Source: Trinickia sp. Y13
GTDB taxonomy: Bacteria; Pseudomonadota; Gammaproteobacteria; Burkholderiales; Burkholderiaceae
Direction: 5' to 3'
Assembly (NCBI RefSeq): GCF_029522115.1
Contig: NZ_JAKWFK010000004.1
Coordinates: forward strand, 124,001-188,000
DNA: 64,000 bases
Under the pieces are notes generated by a model. The model was given only the letters and a program-made list of their open reading frames with translations. It had not been told where the DNA came from and did not search any database. Positions within the stretch are counted from its first letter, which is position 1; every line of letters begins with the position of its first letter. Below are positions 44,829 through 53,208 of this stretch, piece by piece. The translations under genes were made by a program, and so were the position numbers.

Positions 44829-46307
44829 ATGATCGTGTCGCGCGAAACTCGAATCCTGCTCGTCGAAGACGATCTCGTCGATCGCATGGCGTGCAAACGC
44901 GCGTTGGCCGCCGATTCCGCACGCCGGTACATCGTGTTCGAAGCGGAGACGGGCGAGCAAGGGCTCCACTTGGCGATGGAGCAGCGGCCCGATTGCATCT
45001 TGCTCGACTACAACCTGCCCGATCACACCGGGCTCGAGTTCTTGGCCGCATTGGCGGGCGAGGACGGCGAGGTCGCCATCCCCGTCATGGTCCTGACCGG
45101 CGGCAGCAACGCGGCGCTGGCGGTGGAACTGATGCGCCGCGGGGCGCGCGATTATCTGACGAAGGACGCCGACCGGCATTACCTCGAGCAAGTACCGGCG
45201 GCCATCGAGCGGATGCTGAACGCGCAGCGGCTGATCGAAGCCAAACGCGAAGCGGAAGCGAAATTTCGCACGCTGGTCGAGCAAATCCCCGCCATTACGT
45301 ATATTTGGTCGTCCGAGCATGGCGGGCTCGAGTACGTCAGCCCGCAAATCGCCATGCTCGGGTACACGGCCGAGGAATGGCTGCACGGGCCGTCGTTTCA
45401 CGAAGCTTATGTCCACCCCGACGATCGCCGGCGCGTGCAAGAAGCCGTCGCGCTCAGCCGGGCGAGCGGCGCGGCCCTCAGCATCGAATACCGCTTGATC
45501 GCCAAGCATGGCGAGATCCTGTGGTTCCGCGACGAAGCGCAGACCATTCACGACGGTTCCGACCATCCACCGGTCCAAGGGATCTTGCTCGACATCACGC
45601 AGAGCAAGCTCGCGCAGCAAACGTTGCAGCAATCGCAAGCCGAACTGCGCTCGCTCGCGGCGCACCAGGAAAACATCAAGGAAAACGAGCGCAAGCGCAT
45701 CGCCCAAGAAATCCACGACGAACTCGGCAGCCTTTTGACTGGCATCAAGGCGTATGTCTCCGTCTCCGTGGAACGATCGATCCAAGCGGGAGGCGCGGCC
45801 GATCCGCTGCTCGTGGATGCAACCCGCTTGGCGGAGGAAGCCCTGGGCGCGGTGCGCCGGGTGATCACGGATTTGCGGCCGAGCGTGTTGGATCAGCTCG
45901 GGGTGTGGGAAGCCATGAGGTGGTACGCCAATCAAATACAGACGCGCTCCGATCTCATTTGCGACTGCTCGATCGACACGGCTTTATCGACGGTCGCCAT
46001 CGACGCCGACCTGAGCACCATGCTGTTCCGAGTCGTGCAAGAGGCGCTGACGAACGTCGTGCGGCATGCGGGCGCCTCGTGCGTATCGGTGCGCGCCGAA
46101 GCGCACGGTGGCGAGATCGTCGTGGAAATCAAGGACGACGGCATGGGGTTCGCCGGCGAGGATTCCGCCCGCGGCCAAACATGGGGCATCCTCGGCATGC
46201 ATGAACGGGCCCGGCATTTCGGCGGCAGCTTGACGATTTCGGGACGCGCGGGACAGGGCACCACCGTCGAGCTGAGGGTTCCGATCGGGAATACACATGG
46301 GTACTGA
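44829..46307 (+). CDS. Hybrid receiver-PAS-histidine kinase (HisKA_3, NarX-like)
   Basis: This 492-residue soluble protein has an N-terminal receiver (1-125, D60 in CILLDYNLPDHTG), a PAS domain (about 145-262), a HisKA_3 dimerisation domain with H296 in RKRIAQEIHDELG and a NarX-type ATPase domain (ALTNVVRHAGA, DDGMGF, WGILGMHERA). The receiver at the N-terminus lets a phosphate signal enter from the upstream kinase; output goes to the NarL-type regulator it overlaps by 11 bp. The start at 44829 is set by AAGG a few bases upstream. Confidence 0.92.
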   Translation: MIVSRETRILLVEDDLVDRMACKRALAADSARRYIVFEAETGEQGLHLAMEQRPDCILLDYNLPDHTGLEFLAALAGEDGEVAIPVMVLTGGSNAALAVELMRRGARDYLTKDADRHYLEQVPAAIERMLNAQRLIEAKREAEAKFRTLVEQIPAITYIWSSEHGGLEYVSPQIAMLGYTAEEWLHGPSFHEAYVHPDDRRRVQEAVALSRASGAALSIEYRLIAKHGEILWFRDEAQTIHDGSDHPPVQGILLDITQSKLAQQTLQQSQAELRSLAAHQENIKENERKRIAQEIHDELGSLLTGIKAYVSVSVERSIQAGGAADPLLVDATRLAEEALGAVRRVITDLRPSVLDQLGVWEAMRWYANQIQTRSDLICDCSIDTALSTVAIDADLSTMLFRVVQEALTNVVRHAGASCVSVRAEAHGGEIVVEIKDDGMGFAGEDSARGQTWGILGMHERARHFGGSLTISGRAGQGTTVELRVPIGNTHGY

Positions 46308-46938
46308 AACCATCAAAGTCTTGCTCGTCGACGATCACACGGTCGTGCGCAACGGCGTGCGGCTCATGCTGAGCTCCGCGAGCGACATCGAAGTGACGGG
46401 CGAAGCGGCATCGGCGCAGGAAGCCGTTCGCGCGGTGGATCAGCAGCGGTTCGACGTGGCGCTCGTGGACATCGCGCTACCCGGAAAGAACGGGCTCGAC
46501 TTGCTCAAAACGCTGCGCGTCGCGCATCCGCAACTGGCGGTCTTGATACTGAGCACATACGCCGAAGACATCTATGCCATGCGGGCGCTCAAGCTTGGCG
46601 CGGCAGGGTACCTGACCAAAGACAGTTCGGCGGCCACGCTCGTCGAAGCCGTGCGCAAGGCATCGAAAGGGGGCAAGTATGTGAGCCCGTCGCTCGCGGA
46701 AAGGTTTGCCAGCGCGATGAGCGGCCAAGCGCCCTCCTCGCACGAAGTCCTGTCCGATCGCGAATTGGAGGTTCTCAAGTTGCTCGCACGCGGCGAAAGC
46801 CTCGTCAACATCGGCGAGCAGTTGCATCTGAGCCCGAAGACCGTCACGACCTACCGCTCGCGCATCCTCGACAAAATGCACCTGGGCAGCAACGCCGAGT
46901 TGACGCGCTATGCGCTCGAGAACGGGCTGTTGAATTAG
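46297..46938 (+). CDS. NarL/FixJ-family response regulator
   Basis: This 213-residue regulator has a receiver (VDDHTVVRNG, D58 in VALVDIALPGKNG, Lys in YLTKDSS) and a LuxR-type helix-turn-helix (LSDRELEVLKLLARGESLVN, then LSPKTVTTYRSRI). It is the transcriptional output of the upstream hybrid kinase. Target genes are unknown; proximity to fnr suggests a link with oxygen-responsive control. Confidence 0.94.
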   Translation: MGTETIKVLLVDDHTVVRNGVRLMLSSASDIEVTGEAASAQEAVRAVDQQRFDVALVDIALPGKNGLDLLKTLRVAHPQLAVLILSTYAEDIYAMRALKLGAAGYLTKDSSAATLVEAVRKASKGGKYVSPSLAERFASAMSGQAPSSHEVLSDRELEVLKLLARGESLVNIGEQLHLSPKTVTTYRSRILDKMHLGSNAELTRYALENGLLN

Positions 46939-46960
46939 GGCCGCCGCTGCGCTCGCGCAA

Positions 46961-47006
46961 GCTTCGCGCGAACGGCAAAACGGCCGGGCCGCGTCGTTCG
47001 CGAAGC
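46961..47006. terminator. Candidate bidirectional terminator after the phosphorelay
   Basis: GCTTCGCGCGAACG (46961-46974) can pair with CGTTCGCGAAGC (46995-47006), with a two-base bulge. It lies between the converging response-regulator and rpsU genes. No T tract follows. Confidence 0.35.
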
Positions 47007-47030
47007 GTACAGCGAGTACGGCTAGTACCG

Positions 47031-47243
47031 CTAGTACATCTTGCGCGGCGGGGTCTGCCGTTTGAGCCGCGCTCGCTGCCTGGAGACCGCGCTCGCCAGT
47101 TTCCGTTTGCGCTCGGACGTCGGCTTCTCATAGGCGCAGCGCGCTCTCAACTCCTGGATCAAACCAGTCTTCTGGATTTCTCTGCGAAAGCGCCGAAGCG
47201 CGACTTCAACGGGTTCATTCAATTTCAAAACGATTTTGGTCAT
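47031..47243 (-). CDS. rpsU: 30S ribosomal protein S21 (accessory copy)
   Basis: This 70-residue basic protein is full-length S21 ([20 protein letters not shown], then [18 protein letters not shown]). S21 contacts the anti-Shine-Dalgarno region and affects initiation. It lies away from the usual rpsU-dnaG-rpoD operon, so it is probably a paralogue; the neighbouring cold-shock protein and IF-1-like genes make a stress-adapted translation role plausible. GAAGG precedes the ATG. Confidence 0.95.
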   Translation of the reverse strand: MTKIVLKLNEPVEVALRRFRREIQKTGLIQELRARCAYEKPTSERKRKLASAVSRQRARLKRQTPPRKMY

Positions 47244-47381
47244 AGGTACCTTCTAGAAAATCTCATTCATGGCGTGCCGGCGCAATGCGCATCCCGCCCT
47301 GTTACGCAAGCGAGCGACCCTATTGCCGACGGTGCATCGTGCGGCACGCCCCTGCTGCGGCGTGCGGCGGACCGGCTGCGA

Positions 47382-47666
47382 CTACGACTGCAACGACTGC
47401 ATCCAGTTTTCGCCGTTGTGCTCGTCGATGATGGCTTGGCCGAACGCCACCGAAGCGCGGCGCGCAGCGCCCGTGCTCCGAAACGGCGCGCTTTCGTTCA
47501 GCTTGAACGTATCGCTGAATACGGAGGTCGTGCCCGCATCGCGCAGACAAATTCTCACGGCGGCGTCGAAACCGCTGTCGTAGTTACGGCTCGATCCAGC
47601 CGTCGTTTCCGAATGACAGTAGATCAAAGGGTAGATTTCAAAACCGCGGTATACGTGCATGCTCAT
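47382..47666 (-). CDS. Small YRGF-motif protein of unknown function
   Basis: This 94-residue protein starts at 47666, where AGGAG lies 7 bp upstream. It begins MSMHVYRGFEIYPLIY, followed by an alternating beta-like middle and an alpha-helical end (ARRASVAFGQAIIDEHNG). The YRG-aromatic-x-I-x-P opening and the helical end ending in ID are shared with the 73-residue protein at 49204-49425, so they are probably distant paralogues. I do not recognise a function. Its position between rpsU and the cold-shock gene suggests a stress link. Confidence 0.7.
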   Translation of the reverse strand: MSMHVYRGFEIYPLIYCHSETTAGSSRNYDSGFDAAVRICLRDAGTTSVFSDTFKLNESAPFRSTGAARRASVAFGQAIIDEHNGENWMQSLQS

Positions 47667-48256
47667 GGCAAACTCCTGGCAATCATTGAAAGTGATGCCG
47701 TCGATGGTGAGCGGCTGCCGGCGCACGCGGCGCCCAAGCAGGCTAAGGACGAGGGGGAGGTCGAACTATCGACGGCGAGAACGCGCGTGCCAACAAGAAG
47801 CGATCGATGCGGCCTGTGAGCGGGGAGGTGAGCGTCGAACCCAGTCGCGAACCATCATACTCCGGTCGCACAGCCTAGGCGCGAGCCGCAGATTTATATT
47901 TTCCCCCGGGTTGGCGGCGCGCCTTATCGCGGGGCGGCGTAAAACGGGAGGCGAAAAAATGGGCGCCCGTTCGATATGGGGCAAGCGATCGCGCACTGCC
48001 CGTCAAAAATTATCGCGGCCCTCCTCGGCTCCCGCCATCGGCCGCGCCGACGCGCCGAATCGGCCCGCCCGAGAGAAATCGCTTGACCTATTCCTCGGCA
48101 ACACGTACATTCCCTAACTCAAGTCTTCAAGAAGCGCGATTGCTGCTCATCATTGACCGCACGTACTGCGGTACTCGTTGTCCTCTCCCTCCTTGATTCT
48201 TTTTTCGCGCACGCTTAGCGGCGCATCTGTTCATTTGTCTTCATTGAAGGATTTTC
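47667..48256. other. Spacer with cold-shock leader, no gene seen
   Basis: This 590-bp spacer between divergent genes holds no supported coding sequence. The 150 bp before cspA are AT- and pyrimidine-rich, with a short GTAC-TGCG-GTAC hairpin near 48166, and probably form the long cspA leader that typically acts as an RNA thermosensor. The promoter of the small YRGF gene should lie near 47700-47900. Confidence 0.45.
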
Positions 48257-48460
48257 ATGGATACCGGTATCGTCAAGTGGTTCAACGACAGCAAGGGTTT
48301 TGGTTTTATTTCGCCTGACAGCGGCAAGGACGACCTGTTCGCGCATTTCTCGGAAATTCGCGCCGACGGCTTCCGCACGCTCGTCGAAGGCCAGCGCGTC
48401 AGCTTCGAGACGAAGCAAGGCCCGAAGGGTCTGCAAGCGTCGAACATCAAGCCCCTCTGA
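48257..48460 (+). CDS. cspA: Cold-shock protein CspA family
   Basis: This 67-residue OB-fold protein binds single-stranded RNA/DNA and melts RNA structure. RNP1 is KGFGFI and RNP2 is DLFAHF (usually VFVHF). AAGGA precedes the ATG by about 7 bp. The protein is slightly acidic and of canonical length. It lies in a group of translation-related genes (S21, IF-1-like). Confidence 0.95.
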   Translation: MDTGIVKWFNDSKGFGFISPDSGKDDLFAHFSEIRADGFRTLVEGQRVSFETKQGPKGLQASNIKPL

Positions 48461-48820
48461 TTCGCCTGCGCACCTCCCCCTGGGGCGCGACGGAGACGAT
48501 CGGCAGCAATGCCTCCATCGTCTCCTGCCTGCCGGCGCAATCGCGCGCCGGCAGATCGTCTGCAACGCATCTCCACGCTTCATCGCTCATTGCCGCACGT
48601 GACGGCTACCGTCCGTCGATGCGCAAGCCAGATGGATGCGCCGGTGTCGTGATGCTCGGCGGCGTCGCCGCTTCGTCGCATCGCAACCGCCGTTTCGCGT
48701 CCGCGCGTCTCTCGTCGTGTTTTCAACCTTGTGCGCATCAGCCGGTTGCCGCTTCGCGGCAGGATTGGTTGCGCGATGCGCGTCCCACCATTCAATCCAC
48801 GCAGTAACCGGAGGCATCAA
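48461..48820. other. cspA-infA spacer with 9-bp hairpin
   Basis: No gene is visible in these 360 bp. GGAGACGAT (48492-48500) pairs perfectly with ATCGTCTCC (48517-48525), 32 bp after the cspA stop, and may act as terminator or mRNA-stabilising stem, although no T tract follows. The infA promoter is expected in the second half; I could not assign hexamers. Confidence 0.45.
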
Positions 48821-49087
48821 TTGGCAAAAGAAGAATTGTTGGAACTGGACGGCGTCGTCGACGAAGTGCTGCCTGATAGCCGCTATCGCGTGACGCTCGA
48901 GAACGGCGCCATCGTCGCCGCCTATGCCTCGGGACGCTTGCGAAAGAACCACATCCGCATTCTCGCGGGCGATCGCGTCAGGCTCGAGTTGTCGATGTAC
49001 GACCTCACCAAAGGCCGTATCAACTATCGGCACAAGGACGAGCGGGCAACGACCGCCGCATCGCGAACACGTTTCAACCGGCGTTAA
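48821..49087 (+). CDS. infA: Translation initiation factor IF-1 paralogue with TTG start
   Basis: This 88-residue protein contains the complete IF-1 OB fold ([19 protein letters not shown], then [17 protein letters not shown] and [11 protein letters not shown]). It starts at a TTG (48821) with GGAGG 6 bp upstream; no ATG lies nearby in frame at the right place. A 15-residue tail ([13 protein letters not shown]) extends beyond the usual 72 residues. It is probably an accessory IF-1 besides the one in the ribosomal-protein operon. Confidence 0.93.
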   Translation: MAKEELLELDGVVDEVLPDSRYRVTLENGAIVAAYASGRLRKNHIRILAGDRVRLELSMYDLTKGRINYRHKDERATTAASRTRFNRR

Positions 49088-49092
49088 TGGAC

Positions 49093-49120
49093 GCGGGACG
49101 TGGCGCGCGCCACGTCCCGC
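49093..49120. repeat. Perfect 28-bp palindrome after infA
   Basis: The 28 bp beginning GCGGGACGTGGCGC are an exact inverted repeat (14-bp arms, no spacer), starting 5 bp after the infA stop. In RNA the arms would form a very stable hairpin; no T tract follows. It could be a factor-independent stop or 3' stabiliser, or a protein-binding site. Confidence 0.7.
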
Positions 49121-49203
49121 GCAGATCATGTTCGAACACCACCCTATCGTTCGACGGGAACCCTAGACCACCATGCGCCCGAACACCTTATTTCTATTTC
49201 TTT

Positions 49204-49425
49204 ATGCGATCACACACCAACCACTATCGCGGTTACGCGATTTCCCCTTCCGCCCATCGTCTGGCTGACGGCAGTTTTTCGTCGAACCTCGTGCTTCGCG
49301 CGGCCGACGCCGACGATGAAGCCAGTACCTACGAGTTCTACTCGTTGGAATATTTCGGCAGCAAAGAAGCCGCCTTGCATTACTCGAGCCGCTGGGCTCG
49401 CGAGTGGATCGACAACCGGGGCTGA
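49204..49425 (+). CDS. Small YRGY-motif protein of unknown function
   Basis: This 73-residue protein begins MRSHTNHYRGYAISPS, has a beta-like middle (SNLVLRAAD) and ends in a helix (KEAALHYSSRWAREWIDNRG). It resembles the 94-residue protein at 47382-47666 in its YRG opening and helical end. Similar short proteins are common near csp and rpsU genes in this family. Function not recognised. The ATG at 49204 lacks a strong ribosome-binding site. Confidence 0.62.
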   Translation: MRSHTNHYRGYAISPSAHRLADGSFSSNLVLRAADADDEASTYEFYSLEYFGSKEAALHYSSRWAREWIDNRG

Positions 49426-49703
49426 TCCCCGCATCCGCGTTCTCCATTCTTCGTTCGCCGCGTCATCGGTGCGCCGGAACGGTTCATCGGCAATCCCCCT
49501 CGCCCGTATATCGTTTGCTCGCGCATGCCGTCATTGCCGCGCCAGGCGAGCCCGCCACTTCGAACACGGCCGCTCGACCATAACGGGCGCACGCGTCGCC
49601 GTGGCGCCGATCGCGCGGGTTGCGAAAACGCACCGGGCGCAAGCATCAATCGGCAGTCCGGCGCCGTCAGCGTGTAAACTTCGACTCTTTTGACTTCCGT
49701 CGT

Positions 49704-50456
49704 ATGGTGCAAGCCCCTCAGCGCACAGCCATAAGTGGCCCGACCCTGATTCGCTTACTTGCGCGACTGACAGTTGCCGAAGTTCCCGACGCCCGTCCCG
49801 CTTTGCCGGACCGGCTGAGCCAGTGGCTCGACTGGACCGACGCGATCAAGTTGTCCACCGCGCTGAACGGCAATCCACCCGTCATCGCCCCCGGCCCGCG
49901 CGGCAACGCCGCGGCGGCCGCGGACGACGCCGCGCGCGTGCGCGCCACGTTGGCCCGCGCCATCGCCGGCGACAGCGTATTCGCCTCCGCACAGCGGCGT
50001 TCGAACACGAGCGCGCCCGCTTCGCTCGATGCCTCGGTCGATTACGCGGTGTTTCGCCAGCGCTATCTGTTTCTGCAGCGGGAGATGGGAACGGCAATCG
50101 GCAACCTGCGCGAACGCCTGCGCGTGAGCTTGGCTGCCGCAACGCCTGCCATGGCGCGGCTGGCGATGGTGGACGCCGTGATGGAGCGCGCGCTCGCGCC
50201 GCGCGAGCAAGGTCTGCTCGCCAACGTGCCGCAGTTGCTCGCGGGGTATTTCGAGCGTTTGCGCAAGGTCGAGCAAGAAGCGCAGGCCGCCGCGCAAACC
50301 GACGCCCCGGCCGATACCTCGGGCAGCACGCCGAGCGTCGCACCGCGCGCCTGGCTCGACGCATTCCGCAAGGACATGCAAAGCGTTTTGCTCGCCGAGA
50401 TGGAAGTCCGTTTTCAACCTGTCGAAGCATTGCTCGCCGCACTTCGCACTAGCTAG
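49704..50456 (+). CDS. DUF3348-type protein, first gene of the motor operon
   Basis: This 250-residue protein has no signal peptide or membrane helix. It opens with RTAISGPTLIRLLARLTVAE, has the conserved RLSQWLDWTDAIKLSTALN region, a helical middle (DYAVFRQRYLFLQREMGTAI) and a long helical C-terminus (WLDAFRKDMQSVLLAEMEVR). It matches what I know as DUF3348, a betaproteobacterial family of unknown function. It is 14 bp upstream of the MotA/ZorA-like gene and so is probably a cytoplasmic partner of the motor. No catalytic motif is visible. Confidence 0.75.
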   Translation: MVQAPQRTAISGPTLIRLLARLTVAEVPDARPALPDRLSQWLDWTDAIKLSTALNGNPPVIAPGPRGNAAAAADDAARVRATLARAIAGDSVFASAQRRSNTSAPASLDASVDYAVFRQRYLFLQREMGTAIGNLRERLRVSLAAATPAMARLAMVDAVMERALAPREQGLLANVPQLLAGYFERLRKVEQEAQAAAQTDAPADTSGSTPSVAPRAWLDAFRKDMQSVLLAEMEVRFQPVEALLAALRTS

Positions 50457-50470
50457 CTAACTGGCTCACT

Positions 50471-52567
50471 ATGCCCAGACATCTGATCAATCTCATCGTG
50501 TTCGTGGCGGGTCTCGCCGTCGTTTGTTGGGTCGGCATCGGCTACGTCGTCTCGAACCCGCTTGCGCTCGCCGCCACGCTCTTGGTGGGCGTGTGTTACA
50601 TCGCCGGCGCACTCGAGCTGCGGCGCTACAGCCAGGCCACCGATACCCTGACGCGCACCATCGCCGGTTTGTCCGAACCACCCGCCACCCTCGCCGCCTG
50701 CCTCGAGCCATTGCACCCGAGCCTGCGCAATGCGGTGCGCTTGCGCATCGAGGGTGAGCGCGCCGGCCTGCCCGGCCCCGCACTCGCGCCGTACTTGGTC
50801 GGGCTGCTCGTGCTCCTGGGGATGCTCGGCACGCTGCTGGGCATGGCGGCGACGCTGCGCGGCACCGGGATGGCGCTGGAAAGCGCGGCGGACATCCAAG
50901 CGATCCGCGCTTCGCTCGCCGCGCCGGTCAAGGGTCTGGGCTTTGCGTTCGGCACCTCGATCGCGGGCGTGGCCACCTCGGCCATGCTCGGCTTGCTCTG
51001 CGCGCTGTGCCGGCGCGAGCGGATGGAAGCGAGCCGGCAGCTCGATACCAAGATCGCCACGACGTTGCGCGTGTTTTCGCCTGCGCATCGGCGCGAGGAA
51101 TCGTTCAAGCTGTTGCAGCGTCAGGCCGAAATGATGCCGACGCTGATCGACCGCCTACAAACGATGATGGCGACCATCGAGCAACAGAGCGCGGCCTCGA
51201 ACGCACGGCAGCTTGCCAGCCAAGACGCCTTTCACCGCGATGTCGAAACGGCTTACGTCCGCTTGGCTTCGTCCGTCGAGCAATCGTTGAAGCGGACCGT
51301 CACCGACAGCGCGCGGGCCGCGAGCGCGGCGTTGCAACCGGTCGTCGAAGCCACGATGGCGGGGCTCGCACAGGAAAGCGCGTCGCTGCATCAGGCCGTC
51401 ATGCAAGCCACGGAGCGGCAGCTCGCAGGGCTATCGACCGGCTTCGAAGCCACGACGCAGACGGTTGCAAGCATCTGGAACGACGCCTTGGACGCTCACC
51501 GGCGTTCGAGCGAATCGCTCTCGCACCACCTGACGAGCTCGCTCGAGCGCTTCACCGAAGCCTTCGAGCAACGCTCGGCCGCCCTCGTGCAGGACGTCGC
51601 CGAACGCTTGGACGCCACGGCAGGCGGCCTCTCGGGCGCGTGGACAGATGCGCTCGCGCATCAGACCCGCGCCAACGAGACGCTGGCCGACCGCAACCGG
51701 GAAGCCTTGGCCGCCGCCGCGGCAACCTTCGAGCAACATGGCGCAAGCTTGCTGCACGCTGTCGATCAATCGCATGCTCGATTGCAAGCGCAATTGGCGT
51801 CTCAAGACGAGCGGCGGGCGACAGCATGGGCAGAGACGCTCGGCTCGATGGCGGCCGAGTTGAGCCAGCAATGGGAACGAGCCGGAATACGCACGGCCGA
51901 ACGCCAGCAGGAGATCTGCGACGCGTTGGCGCACACTGCGCGCGACATCTCGGCCGACGGGCAAGCGCAAGCCAAAGCGACGATTGCCGAGATCGCCCGG
52001 CTCGTGGATGCCGCGGCGCAAGCCCCGCGGGCCGCCGCCGAAGTCGTCGCGCAATTGCGGCAGAAACTCTCCGAAAGCATGGTGCGAGACAACGCGATGC
52101 TCGAAGAACGCGCTCGCCTGCTCGGAACGTTGGAGACGCTGCTTAACGCCGTCAATCACGCCTGCACCGAACAACGGTCGGCCGTCGACGCGCTAGTCGC
52201 GACGTCGGCGGGACTGCTCGACCGGGTCGGCGCGCGCTTCGCCGATCAGCTCGATGCCGAAACTGAGAAATTGGGCGCCGTCGCGACACAGGTCGCCGGC
52301 AGCGCCGTGGAAGTGGCGAGTTTGGGCGAGGCGTTCGGCGCGGCCGTGCAGTTGTTCGGCGAGTCCAACAACGACCTCGTGACCCACCTGCAGCGTATCG
52401 AAGCGGCGCTCGACAAATCGCTTGCTCGTAGTGACGAGCAGCTCGCCTACTATGTGGCGCAAGCGAGAGAAGTCGTCGATCTGAGCGTGATGTCGCAGAA
52501 GCAGATCATCGAAGACTTGCAACAGCTCGCCGGTCAGCGCGCGTTAGCCGGAGCCAAGGCGGCATGA
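50471..52567 (+). CDS. MotA/ZorA-like channel protein with long coiled-coil tail (DUF802)
   Basis: This 698-residue protein has four predicted membrane helices (about 5-27, 31-49, 107-130, 154-180). The last two, VGLLVLLGMLGTLLGMAATL and GLGFAFGTSIAGVATSAMLG, resemble the pore helices of the MotA/TolQ/ExbB/ZorA superfamily. About 515 residues of Ala/Gln/Glu/Arg-rich helix follow, predicted as a long cytoplasmic coiled coil, as in the tail of ZorA. Its stop overlaps the start of an OmpA-type partner with the MotB-like Asp. It probably forms the proton-driven stator/rotor shell; what it drives is unknown. Confidence 0.82.
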   Translation: MPRHLINLIVFVAGLAVVCWVGIGYVVSNPLALAATLLVGVCYIAGALELRRYSQATDTLTRTIAGLSEPPATLAACLEPLHPSLRNAVRLRIEGERAGLPGPALAPYLVGLLVLLGMLGTLLGMAATLRGTGMALESAADIQAIRASLAAPVKGLGFAFGTSIAGVATSAMLGLLCALCRRERMEASRQLDTKIATTLRVFSPAHRREESFKLLQRQAEMMPTLIDRLQTMMATIEQQSAASNARQLASQDAFHRDVETAYVRLASSVEQSLKRTVTDSARAASAALQPVVEATMAGLAQESASLHQAVMQATERQLAGLSTGFEATTQTVASIWNDALDAHRRSSESLSHHLTSSLERFTEAFEQRSAALVQDVAERLDATAGGLSGAWTDALAHQTRANETLADRNREALAAAAATFEQHGASLLHAVDQSHARLQAQLASQDERRATAWAETLGSMAAELSQQWERAGIRTAERQQEICDALAHTARDISADGQAQAKATIAEIARLVDAAAQAPRAAAEVVAQLRQKLSESMVRDNAMLEERARLLGTLETLLNAVNHACTEQRSAVDALVATSAGLLDRVGARFADQLDAETEKLGAVATQVAGSAVEVASLGEAFGAAVQLFGESNNDLVTHLQRIEAALDKSLARSDEQLAYYVAQAREVVDLSVMSQKQIIEDLQQLAGQRALAGAKAA

Positions 52568-53208
52568 GCGAGGAGATCGACGACGCGCTGACGCACGCGG
52601 TGCCGGTATGGGCCGCCTTCGGCGATCTCATGTCGGTGCTGCTCGGCGCCTTCATGCTGATCCTCGTATGCGTCGTCGGCGCGCAATTGGAGCTTTCGTC
52701 TCGGCTCGAACACGAAGTCAAGCAGCGGCAAATGGAAACCCAGCGCCGCCAAGCGCTCGAGCAGGCACTGGCCGGCCCGCTGGCGGCCGGACGCGTGACG
52801 CTCGTCAACGGGCGCATCGGCATCAACGGCAGCGTGCTGTTCGCGCTCAATTCCGATCGTTTGCAACCGGAAGGCCGCGAGCTGCTGAAAAGCCTGGCGG
52901 CCCCGCTGTCGAACTATCTGCGCGAGCGCGACGAGATTCTGATGGTGAGCGGCTTCACCGACGACCGGCAGGTGCGCGACGGCAACCGGCGGTTCGCCGA
53001 CAACTGGGAGCTTTCGGCGCAGCGCGCGCTGACGGTGACACGCACCCTGATCGACGACGGCGTGCCCGCTGCGTCGGTATTCGCGGCCGCGTTCGGCGCA
53101 CAACAGCCGGTCAGCTCGAACGCCGACGAGGCGGGACGCGCCAAAAACCGGCGCGTGGAAATCGCGCCCGTGCCGAGGCCGTCCACCGCAACGGTTCGCC
53201 ATGAGTAG
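52564..53208 (+). CDS. MotB/ZorB-like OmpA-domain protein
   Basis: This 214-residue protein has a single N-terminal helix with the sequence PVWAAFGDLMSVLLGAFMLI. D21 occupies the place of the proton-carrying Asp of MotB. After a short linker comes an OmpA-type peptidoglycan-binding domain (VSGFTDDRQVRDG, DNWELSAQRAL, GRAKNRRVEI). It overlaps the MotA-like gene as ATGA and the next gene by 8 bp. It should anchor the complex in the cell wall. Confidence 0.87.
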   Translation: MSEEIDDALTHAVPVWAAFGDLMSVLLGAFMLILVCVVGAQLELSSRLEHEVKQRQMETQRRQALEQALAGPLAAGRVTLVNGRIGINGSVLFALNSDRLQPEGRELLKSLAAPLSNYLRERDEILMVSGFTDDRQVRDGNRRFADNWELSAQRALTVTRTLIDDGVPAASVFAAAFGAQQPVSSNADEAGRAKNRRVEIAPVPRPSTATVRHE

